Origin: a bacterium
GTDB taxonomy: Bacteria; Patescibacteria; Microgenomatia; Levybacterales; UBA12049
DNA: 5,208 nucleotides
NCBI GenBank assembly: GCA_021825955.1
Contig: JAKAEH010000081.1
Location: 1 to 5,208, forward strand
Direction of reading: 5' to 3'
Shown: piece after piece, positions 1-5,208 of the stretch
How the letters are laid out: each line of letters begins with the position of its first letter
How positions within the stretch are numbered: position 1 is the first letter of the stretch
Notes under the pieces: model-generated
Database searches by the model: none
Told to the model about the DNA's origin: nothing
The model's input: the letters and a program-made list of their open reading frames with translations, nothing else
Translations under genes and position numbers: made by a program

Positions 1-30
1 ATCACAAAACAAGTGGTATTATGCGCTTAA
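1..30 (+). CDS. Possible 3' tail of an upstream gene (partial)
   Basis: Frame 1 is open from the window edge and ends at TAA 28-30 (a second TAA follows at 31-33). It would give a nine-residue tail ending VVLCA. This could be the end of the gene before the LytR_C protein. If so, that gene overlaps the ATG at 21 by ten bases, or sits eight bases before the alternative ATG at 39. Ten codons are too few to show coding potential, and nothing about function can be said. Confidence 0.2.
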   Translation: MTKQVVLCA

Positions 31-632
31 TAAAAGGTATGGAAGAGAATCAGTTTCAAGAAATATCCCAAACCTTTACCGCTGCCCCGACAAGGCCTCA
101 GAAACGGCTTCCAAAAAGAACGCTATTCTTAGTTGCTTTTATAGTTCTAATTATCGTTGCGGTTATCTTCTTAAAGCTTAGCGGAAAATCCAAAATTCAA
201 CAGACAACAACCGCATCTATTGTGCCTTCGGTAACAGAGACGCCTATGCCCTCCACAGCTCCATCCGAAACACCATCTTCAACCCCGTCTCCAACGCCAA
301 CGCCAACGCCCAAGCCTTCCGTTAACCCGGTTGATAAAACAACAGGACTTGATAGGAGTAAATTAAATGTAGTAATTCAAAACGGCAGCGGAGAAGCGGG
401 GGTTGCTAGTAAAGCTTCCGATTATCTAAAGGGCTTAGGATACAATGTCTCTTCAACAGGTAATGCAGATAATTATAATTACACCAATGTTTTTATCAAA
501 GTAAAGCCGGATAAAAGCGATTTTCTCGGTTTATTAAAAAAAGACTTAGGGTTTAATTACACTATTGGAACAACTTCTGCAGATCTTTCCTCTTCCTCTT
601 TAGAAGACGCTTTGGTTATAATAGGTAAGTAG
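21..632 (+). CDS. Membrane-anchored protein with C-terminal LytR_C domain
   Basis: A 203-residue protein. Residues 1-33 are polar with a basic patch (RPQKRLPKR) just before a hydrophobic segment at about 34-53. This fits a single-pass anchor with the N-terminus inside. Residues about 62-107 are a Pro/Thr/Ser-rich linker containing TPSPTPTPTP. Residues about 114-203 match the LytR_C pattern: a first strand leading to NGSG (121-124), then GVASKASDYLKGLGYNV, a hydrophobic strand (TNVFIKV) and a final ALVIIGK. LytR_C domains occur C-terminal to LytR-CpsA-Psr catalytic domains or alone. Here no LCP catalytic domain is present, so this is probably a non-enzymatic envelope protein; its exact role is unknown. 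The start is uncertain. ATG 21 has only a weak AAGTGG upstream. ATG 39 (MEENQF...) has AAAGG almost touching it. The frame is also open to the window edge. rpiB follows after one base. Confidence 0.8.
   Translation: MRLIKGMEENQFQEISQTFTAAPTRPQKRLPKRTLFLVAFIVLIIVAVIFLKLSGKSKIQQTTTASIVPSVTETPMPSTAPSETPSSTPSPTPTPTPKPSVNPVDKTTGLDRSKLNVVIQNGSGEAGVASKASDYLKGLGYNVSSTGNADNYNYTNVFIKVKPDKSDFLGLLKKDLGFNYTIGTTSADLSSSSLEDALVIIGK
291..308 (+). repeat. Short tandem hexamer (ccaacg x3) in the linker
   Basis: Three perfect head-to-tail copies of ccaacg encode part of the Pro-Thr run in the extracytoplasmic linker of the LytR_C protein. Because the unit is six bases, gain or loss of a copy would add or remove one Pro-Thr pair without shifting the frame, so linker length could vary. 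Confidence 0.6.
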
Positions 633-633
633 A

Positions 634-1077
634 ATGAAAATATACTTAGCAACTGACCACGCAGGATTTAATTTAAAAGAAGAGGTAAAAAAATATTTAC
701 TTTCTCTTGGCTATAGCGTTGAAGATTGTGGAGCTTTTGCTTTTGATAAAAATGACGATTATCCTGAAATTATCGCAAAAGCGGCCAAAGCAGTTTCAAA
801 AGATAAAGCTTCTATGGCCATAGTTTTTGGAAAATCAGGGGCAGGTGAAGAAATTGTCGCAAATAAATTTGACAACGTCAGAGCGGTTTTAGGGTTTTCC
901 AAAGAAAACGTCAGGCTCTCAAGAGAACACAATAATGCAAACGTTTTATCGCTTGGAAGCGAATTCATGTCTTTCGAAAAAGCAAAAGAACTAATCTTAA
1001 TTTTTCTTAAAACCCCGTTTTCAAACGACCCCAGACACGTTAGAAGAATAGAAGAAATAGAAAAGTTGGAAAAATAA
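634..1077 (+). CDS. rpiB: Ribose-5-phosphate isomerase B (RpiB/LacAB family)
   Basis: A 147-residue cytosolic enzyme, the usual size for RpiB. It interconverts ribose-5-phosphate and ribulose-5-phosphate. Visible motifs: ATDHAGFNLK (D8, H9) at the N-terminus; DDYP (41-44); the glycine-rich loop GKSGAGEEIVANK (66-78); SREHNNANVLSLG with H99; and RHVRR (R134, R138), the phosphate-binding arginines. The E. coli-type loop has a catalytic Cys (ICGTG); here that position is Gly66. A Glu lies at position 72, matching the catalytic Glu75 of the Mycobacterium tuberculosis enzyme. The offset of three residues is constant at D8/H9, H99 and R134/R138. It is therefore the Glu-type RpiB, and an isomerase for a related sugar phosphate cannot be excluded. 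ATG 634 lies one base after the previous stop, with AGG at 623-625 as a weak ribosome binding site. The epimerase that uses its product follows three bases after the stop. Confidence 0.88.
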   Translation: MKIYLATDHAGFNLKEEVKKYLLSLGYSVEDCGAFAFDKNDDYPEIIAKAAKAVSKDKASMAIVFGKSGAGEEIVANKFDNVRAVLGFSKENVRLSREHNNANVLSLGSEFMSFEKAKELILIFLKTPFSNDPRHVRRIEEIEKLEK

Positions 1078-1080
1078 AAT

Positions 1081-1719
1081 ATGTTTGAAATAATCCCCGG
1101 AATTTTAGAAAAAGATTTTTTAGAAATTGAAAGAAAAATCGAACTTGTAAGAAGGTTCTCAAAAGTTATCCATATTGACATAATTGACGGAAAGTTTGCG
1201 CCAAACACCAGTTTTTTAGACCCCAAACCTTTTGAAAAATATACCAGAGATTTATTTTTTGAAGCCCACTTAATGGTTGAGGAGCCGATTAATTATTTAG
1301 AGCCCTTTGCGGCCTCGGGTTTTAAACGTTTTTTAGGTCACATAGAAAAAATGTCAGATCAGGTGGAGTTTGTTGCAAAAGGCGAATTTTTAGCAGAAGT
1401 TGGGCTGGCGATTGATTTGGATACACAATTAGATAGCATAAAATCAAGCTTTGAAGATTTAGACTCTATTTTAATTATGAGCGTTAAAGCCGGCTTTTCG
1501 GGACAAAGTTTTATGCCGCAGGCTTTGGAAAAAATAAAAAAAATTAGAGAAAAATCACAAGTTCCTATTGAAATTGACGGAGGAATAAATGAGATAGCAT
1601 TAGAGGAAGCTTTTAGTTGTGGGGTAAACAGATTTGTTACGACCAGCTTTCTTTTTAATGGCAATCCCAGCGATAACTACCAAAAGCTCGTTTCTGAAGC
1701 TAGAAAACTTAACGGGTAA
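1081..1719 (+). CDS. rpe: Ribulose-phosphate 3-epimerase (diverged)
   Basis: A 212-residue TIM-barrel protein of normal Rpe length, which interconverts ribulose-5-phosphate and xylulose-5-phosphate. The metal-binding and acid/base residues of the family can all be placed: H31 and D33 in HIDIIDGKFAPN, H63 in AHLMV, and D166 in IEIDGGIN. The phosphate/substrate loop MSVKAGFSGQSF (133-144) corresponds to the usual M-S/T-V-x-PGFGGQ-x-F. Several normally strong positions differ: PGIL in place of N-terminal PSIL, IDIIDG in place of IDVMDG, AGFSGQ in place of PGFGGQ, and TTSFLF in place of the C-terminal GSAIF. The metal site is complete, so activity is likely, but substrate preference could have shifted. 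It starts three bases after rpiB, with a weak GGA at 1068-1070. Pairing with rpiB supports a pentose phosphate role. Its last 11 bases overlap the end of the convergent PBP gene. Confidence 0.82.
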   Translation: MFEIIPGILEKDFLEIERKIELVRRFSKVIHIDIIDGKFAPNTSFLDPKPFEKYTRDLFFEAHLMVEEPINYLEPFAASGFKRFLGHIEKMSDQVEFVAKGEFLAEVGLAIDLDTQLDSIKSSFEDLDSILIMSVKAGFSGQSFMPQALEKIKKIREKSQVPIEIDGGINEIALEEAFSCGVNRFVTTSFLFNGNPSDNYQKLVSEARKLNG

Positions 1720-4063
1720 AAGGGGTTGCGCTTGGAGTTGCAATAAAATTACAGTTTACCGAAGTTTCGGTCCCTTTTACGAAATATTCTATTTTCGAAA
1801 GACAATTTTTTTGGACAATATCATCGGGAATTTTTATTGGGGGGTCTGATACGTTTCCCAAAAGACCGGTCATAATCTTGTTCCAAATCGGAGCAGCCCC
1901 TGTAATTCCGGAAGCAAGATTTTGGCTCATCGGTGAATTGTCATTATTACCAACCCAAACGGCAACTAGTTTTGTGGGAGTGTAGCCGATTGTCCAATTG
2001 TCTCTTTTGTTGTCCGAAGTCCCGGTTTTTACAGAAACAATATGATTTGGAATATTTAAAGGAGAATTTGTTCCAAATTCAAAAGAGCGAGCTAAGTTAT
2101 CAGACAGGATACTGGAAATTATAAAAGCAACGCCACTTTTTATCACCTGTATCCCGTCCGGATTTTCTTTTCGATACAAAATATTTCCCTGATAATCTGT
2201 GACTTTTAACAAAGGGTCCAAGCTCACTTTTTTACCCAAGTTTGCAACCGTGCCGTAAACCTCCGCCATATCTGTCATTTTTACTTCTGCCGCCCCAAGG
2301 GTTATGGATAAACCGTACTGTGACGGGTCTCCCCAGGTTGTAATGCCCATTTTTTTGCCTTCCTCAACCATGGCCGGAATGCCAATCTTTTGCAGAGTTT
2401 TAACCGCAGGAATGTTAAAAGAATTTGCAAAAGCTATTCTTAAAGGAATTCTTCCGTGAAATGCTCCGTCATAGTTAACCGGAGAATAGGGTGAAGAGCC
2501 CAAAATGGCATAGGTAACCGGCGAATCGTCAAGGATTGTTGCGGCGGTAAACCCGTTGGCAAGAGCAGCGGCATAAGTAACTACTTTTATGGAGGAGCCG
2601 GGTTGTCTAAGCGCAGTTGTTAAATTAACGTTTCCCCCGTTTGAGTCGTTATAATCTTTGCTTCCAACCATGGCTAAAATTTCACCACTTGCCGGATTGG
2701 TTACCAAAGCAGCGCCGTTGGTCAGATTAAGATAGGCATCATTATTTACCTCTGTTTTTACAATTTCTTGAGTACTGTCCTGAAGCTTTAAATCAAGACT
2801 AGTAGTGACACTCAAACCGCCTTTTTCAACCATAACTATTCCATACTTTTTTATTAAATAGTCCTTAACATACATTACAAAATGAGGGGCATAGATTGGC
2901 GTTTGGGGCAAAAGAAAAGAGAGCTGTTCACTTAGTGCGTTTTCCATTGCATCTTTGGTGATGTATTGTTGCTCTAACATTTTTTGTAGAACTTCTTTTT
3001 GTCTTTGTTTCCAAAGATTAGGATTTTCTCCATAAGGGGAATAGATGCTTGGCGCCTGAGGCATTCCCGCTAAAAATGCACTCTCTGCAAGGTCTAAATC
3101 CTTTACGTTTTTTCCAAAATAAACTTCGGAAGCAGCTTCGACTCCCCAGGCTGTTCCTCCATAAGGAACTTGATTAAAGTACATTCCAAGAATTTCGTCT
3201 TTGGTATAAATTTTTTCCGCCCAGAAAGCAATGATTATCTCTTTAATTTTTCTCTCGATACTTACTTCGGGGGACAAAAGAGTTGATTTTATGAGTTGTT
3301 GGGTAATTGTTGAGCCTCCTTGAATGGGTTTTCCGGAAAAATCAGCAACGGCGGCTCTTACGATCGCGTTAATGTCAAAACCGGGGTTTTTATAGAAATC
3401 CTTATCTTCAACGGCAATTGTTGCGTTGATTAGATCCTTAGGAACTAAGCTTAAGGGAACGACAGTTCTATTCTCGTTTGCGTAAATTTGATAAAGAAGA
3501 ATTCCGTTCCTGTCGTAAATTTTGGTCGTTTGGGCAACTTCTCTTATGGAAAGGCTTTTAGGATTAGGCAGGTTTTGCAGAAAAATTATAACTAAAAGAG
3601 GAAGAAAAATGAAAATAAGTGAAAAAATTGTTCCTAAAACAAAATATTTTACCCGAAGTCTTACTAAGTGAGGTTTTTGATAAAGTATTTTTTGTTTTCG
3701 GGCCTTAGGTTTTTTATTTTTTTTTAATTTTAAAAATTGAGGTTTTAGGGAAAATTTTATACTTGGAATTTTTGGTTTTTGTAATTTAAATTGTATTTTT
3801 GGAAATTTAATCTCAATTTTTGGCAGAGAAAACTTTAGGTATTGTTTGGTTTGCAAAAGCTGATTTTTTCTAAAAACATAACGCCCCGATAGTTTTTTTG
3901 TTTCTTTTTCCGTTTCTTTTTTTATGTTTTCAAATTTATGTTGTAATGCACGGACAAAAAAGCGAACAATTGTTATTAAAAGGTTAACTAATAAAAGAAC
4001 AAAGTCGCCTATTTTAATTAGAAGGTTTAAGATGAGGACGATGATGCTTAGTAAAAATCTCAT
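1709..4063 (-). CDS. Class A penicillin-binding protein (transglycosylase/transpeptidase), PBP1A-like
   Basis: Bifunctional peptidoglycan synthase of 784 residues counted from the ATG at 4063..4061; a TTG two codons upstream (4069) is an alternative start. Residues 1-38 are almost wholly hydrophobic, 41-139 form a very basic Lys/Phe-patterned region, and about 140-163 is the main membrane anchor. The GT51 domain follows: VEDKDFY with catalytic E219, GGSTITQQL (249-257), RKIKE (271-275), and KDEILGMYFNQVPYGG with GVEAASEVYFGK after it. It links disaccharide units of lipid II into glycan strands. The transpeptidase domain (about 445-735) has all three motifs: SSIK (S490, K493), SFN (548-550) and KTGT (679-682). 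It cross-links peptides and is the beta-lactam target. A short tail with two Cys ends in ATPSATPFTR. No good Shine-Dalgarno is seen before the start. A paralogue lies upstream on the same strand. Confidence 0.93.
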   Translation of the reverse strand: MRFLLSIIVLILNLLIKIGDFVLLLVNLLITIVRFFVRALQHKFENIKKETEKETKKLSGRYVFRKNQLLQTKQYLKFSLPKIEIKFPKIQFKLQKPKIPSIKFSLKPQFLKLKKNKKPKARKQKILYQKPHLVRLRVKYFVLGTIFSLIFIFLPLLVIIFLQNLPNPKSLSIREVAQTTKIYDRNGILLYQIYANENRTVVPLSLVPKDLINATIAVEDKDFYKNPGFDINAIVRAAVADFSGKPIQGGSTITQQLIKSTLLSPEVSIERKIKEIIIAFWAEKIYTKDEILGMYFNQVPYGGTAWGVEAASEVYFGKNVKDLDLAESAFLAGMPQAPSIYSPYGENPNLWKQRQKEVLQKMLEQQYITKDAMENALSEQLSFLLPQTPIYAPHFVMYVKDYLIKKYGIVMVEKGGLSVTTSLDLKLQDSTQEIVKTEVNNDAYLNLTNGAALVTNPASGEILAMVGSKDYNDSNGGNVNLTTALRQPGSSIKVVTYAAALANGFTAATILDDSPVTYAILGSSPYSPVNYDGAFHGRIPLRIAFANSFNIPAVKTLQKIGIPAMVEEGKKMGITTWGDPSQYGLSITLGAAEVKMTDMAEVYGTVANLGKKVSLDPLLKVTDYQGNILYRKENPDGIQVIKSGVAFIISSILSDNLARSFEFGTNSPLNIPNHIVSVKTGTSDNKRDNWTIGYTPTKLVAVWVGNNDNSPMSQNLASGITGAAPIWNKIMTGLLGNVSDPPIKIPDDIVQKNCLSKIEYFVKGTETSVNCNFIATPSATPFTR
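1977..1999. repeat. Identical DNA patch shared by the two PBP genes, copy 1
   Basis: Twenty-three bases here are identical to 4576-4598. They encode the NWTIGYTP stretch just after the KTG motif. Two further exact matches lie in the same order: 1881-1897 with 4483-4499 (17 bases) and 2114-2131 with 4713-4730 (18 bases). The pairs are separated by about 2.6 kb in direct orientation, as expected for tandem paralogues. Confidence 0.75.
3647..3943 (-). other. Basic Lys/Phe-patterned cytoplasmic segment of the PBP
   Basis: This segment encodes residues 41-139 of the complete PBP, between the hydrophobic N-terminus and the main anchor. Residues about 77-118 repeat a loose pattern in which Lys alternates with Ile, Phe, Leu and Pro. 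KFSL occurs twice, next to variants such as IKFPKIQFKL and KPKIPSIKF, and the stretch ends in KKNKKPKARK. The high positive charge fits a cytoplasmic location by the positive-inside rule. Its function is unknown; binding to anionic lipid, nucleic acid or a protein partner are guesses. Confidence 0.6.
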
Positions 4064-4130
4064 AAACAATACAAGGCAGCAAAGGTGAGCGAATTATACT
4101 ATAGGTGTATCAGCTTTAAAAGAGGCAAAA
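4064..4130 (-). promoter_or_regulatory. Intergenic gap with a candidate promoter for the downstream PBP
   Basis: The gap between the two PBP genes contains, read on the minus strand, a perfect TATAAT at 4098..4093. A TTTAAA (four of six matches to TTGACA) lies at 4120..4115, with a 16-base spacer. Transcription would start near 4086 and leave about 20 untranslated bases before ATG 4063. No hairpin followed by a T run is visible behind the upstream PBP stop, so read-through from that gene is also possible. The call rests on consensus matching in AT-rich DNA, where TATAAT arises by chance fairly often. Confidence 0.45.
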
Positions 4131-5208
4131 TTAATGTCCTGGAGTTGGGCTTGGTGTTGGGGAAGGGTGTGGGCAGGAAAGGCAGTATTTATCACCCGTT
4201 GGGTCGGTATAAACAGTTTCGTTTTTTGTCTCCAGGTTGTCTACCTGTCCTTTAGCAGGTAAATCTTGTGTGTTTTTGTCAACCACTGTATCTTCGGAGG
4301 TTAATTTTCCATAAGAATTTTCAGTTCCTTTTATAAAGTACTCAAATCTTGTTGGACAAGTTGCCCCAGGAGTAATTGACGGGAAAAATCCTGTATCTGA
4401 ACACACCTGTTTTTGGATTACAGAAGGCGGTCTTGATACACCTTCGGGAGTTTTTCCTTTTAAAACGAAAGACATAATGTCATTCCAAATCGGAGCAGCA
4501 CCCGTAATTCCCGATACCAGTCCGCTCATTTGAGTATTATCGCTATTGCCAACCCAAGCAGCTACCAAATATGAAGGAGTGTAGCCGATTGTCCAATTAT
4601 CTCTAAAATCATTGGTTGTTCCGGTTTTAACCGATACGGTTTGGCCTTTTATCTTAAGCTGTGAATTGTCTCCAAATTCCAAAAGCCTTGCGCCGTTATC
4701 CGCCAAAATATCGGAAATTATAAAAGCAACCCCTTCGGGTAAAACTTTTTTTCCAAAAATAGGACTTCCTGGAGGATCGTACTTTTCCAAAACCTTGCCG
4801 GTTTTATCGGTAATTTTCAGTATGGGTTTGAGGTCAATTCTGTATCCGGAGTTTGCAAAAACTCCAAATGAAGTTGCCATATCAACCATTTTTACTTCTG
4901 CTCCTCCCAAAGTTAAAGATAAGCCGTACCTTTCTGGCTCGGTAAAAGTAGTAATTCCCATTGCCGAAGCTGTTGCCACCATTCCCTCAATCCCGTTAAG
5001 TTTGAGCATTTTAACAGCAGGGATATTCAAAGAATTTCCCAGCGCGTAGCGAAACTGGCTTAAGCCATGCCATTTTCCGTCATAATTAAGTGGACAATAA
5101 TCTTTTCCGCCTTGGTTTGGGAAACAGATCGGTCCGTCAACAAAAGTTGTTGCCGCATTATATTTATTGATTAATCCCAGGGCATAATTTATTGGTTTTA
5201 TTGAAGAT
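4131..5208 (-). CDS. Class A penicillin-binding protein, C-terminal transpeptidase part (cut by window edge)
   Basis: The frame is open from the right edge. It gives 358 visible residues, beginning SSIKPINYALG and ending at TAA 4133..4131. The first complete codon (5207..5205) is the active-site Ser of the SxxK motif. SLN follows at visible residues 59-61 and KTGT at 194-197, then DNWTIGYTP, AAWVGN and SGITGAAPIWN. The Ser-to-SxN spacing of 58 residues is identical to that of the neighbouring PBP. A TTG at 5030 is internal (it codes the Leu of SLN) and is not a start. The glycosyltransferase half should lie beyond the window; its presence is inferred from the paralogue. After the transpeptidase domain comes a tail with Cys269 and Cys284 around a loop, EYFIKGTE, an acidic linker, a CLSC motif (342-345) and a Ser/Pro/Thr-rich end (SPTPSPTPGH). 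A further Cys pair, C28/C38, lies in the loop before SLN. Confidence 0.92.
   Translation of the reverse strand, partial: SSIKPINYALGLINKYNAATTFVDGPICFPNQGGKDYCPLNYDGKWHGLSQFRYALGNSLNIPAVKMLKLNGIEGMVATASAMGITTFTEPERYGLSLTLGGAEVKMVDMATSFGVFANSGYRIDLKPILKITDKTGKVLEKYDPPGSPIFGKKVLPEGVAFIISDILADNGARLLEFGDNSQLKIKGQTVSVKTGTTNDFRDNWTIGYTPSYLVAAWVGNSDNTQMSGLVSGITGAAPIWNDIMSFVLKGKTPEGVSRPPSVIQKQVCSDTGFFPSITPGATCPTRFEYFIKGTENSYGKLTSEDTVVDKNTQDLPAKGQVDNLETKNETVYTDPTGDKYCLSCPHPSPTPSPTPGH
4576..4598. repeat. Identical DNA patch shared by the two PBP genes, copy 2
   Basis: Partner of the 23-base match at 1977-1999, in the same codon frame of the upstream PBP. The genes differ freely around it, so the identity reflects shared ancestry under protein constraint or local gene conversion rather than a mobile element. 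Confidence 0.75.

Noticed and set aside
759..1226. Minus-strand open frame of 155 codons across rpiB and rpe
   Set aside because: It lies antisense to two well-supported genes with catalytic motifs and spans their junction. Its product is Ser/Phe/Ile-rich with no recognisable motif, as expected for the complement of Lys/Glu-rich codons.
1359..1664. Minus-strand open frame of 101 codons inside rpe
   Set aside because: It is fully antisense to the conserved part of rpe and has no motif or start context of its own.
1634..1849. Plus-strand open frame of 71 codons across the rpe/PBP junction
   Set aside because: It overlaps rpe in another frame and the PBP end in antisense. No domain or start signal is seen.
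1933..2124. Plus-strand open frame of 63 codons inside the PBP
   Set aside because: It is antisense to the conserved KTG and NWTIGYTP region of the transpeptidase domain, so it is best read as a shadow.
4090..4112. Inverted repeat or operator next to the TATAAT box
   Set aside because: Only a four-base ATAC/GTAT match (4096-4099 with 4107-4110) is present, which is expected by chance in AT-rich DNA.
4131..5030. Start of the upstream PBP at TTG 5030
   Set aside because: That TTG codes the Leu of the SLN active-site motif. The same frame continues to the edge and includes the SxxK motif, so the gene is cut by the window and does not start there.
4612..5049. Plus-strand open frame of 145 codons opposite the upstream PBP
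   Set aside because: It is antisense to the transpeptidase core. A similar product is not open in the equivalent region of the other paralogue, so there is no sign of selection on it.
1..5208. Mobile element, CRISPR array, tRNA/rRNA or riboswitch
   Set aside because: No transposase or integrase motifs, spaced direct repeats, cloverleaf-like segments or structured leader were found on either strand. Almost all bases are in the five protein genes.

Overview
The window is AT-rich bacterial DNA with tight gene packing. It uses the standard code: no in-frame TGA has to be read as an amino acid. Products are rich in Lys, Ile and Phe, ribosome binding sites are weak, and there are Pro/Thr/Ser tracts on extracytoplasmic parts. 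Together with a membrane-anchored LytR_C protein and lysine-loaded class A penicillin-binding proteins, this suggests a Patescibacteria/CPR genome, perhaps Microgenomates-like. That placement is an inference from style, not from a marker gene.

Layout: the left third (1-1719) reads rightward as one compact run. A possible tail of an upstream gene comes first, then a single-pass membrane protein with a LytR_C domain (21-632), a RpiB-type ribose-5-phosphate isomerase (634-1077) and a ribulose-phosphate 3-epimerase (1081-1719). The gaps are 1 and 3 bases, so this looks like an operon. The right two thirds read leftward and hold two tandem paralogous class A penicillin-binding proteins. The upstream paralogue (4131-5208) is cut by the window edge exactly at its active-site serine. 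The downstream one (1709-4063) is complete. A 67-base gap between them holds a good promoter candidate. The epimerase and the complete PBP converge and overlap tail to tail by 11 bases.

Function: RpiB and Rpe interconvert ribose-5-P, ribulose-5-P and xylulose-5-P in the non-oxidative pentose phosphate pathway. The PBPs polymerise and cross-link peptidoglycan outside the membrane, and LytR_C domains are often found in cell-envelope proteins. No mobile element, CRISPR array, RNA gene or obviously new system is visible. The more notable points are the unusual N-terminal architecture of the complete PBP, the Glu-type (mycobacterial-like) active site of RpiB, the diverged epimerase motifs, and the tandem PBP pair with patches of identical DNA.
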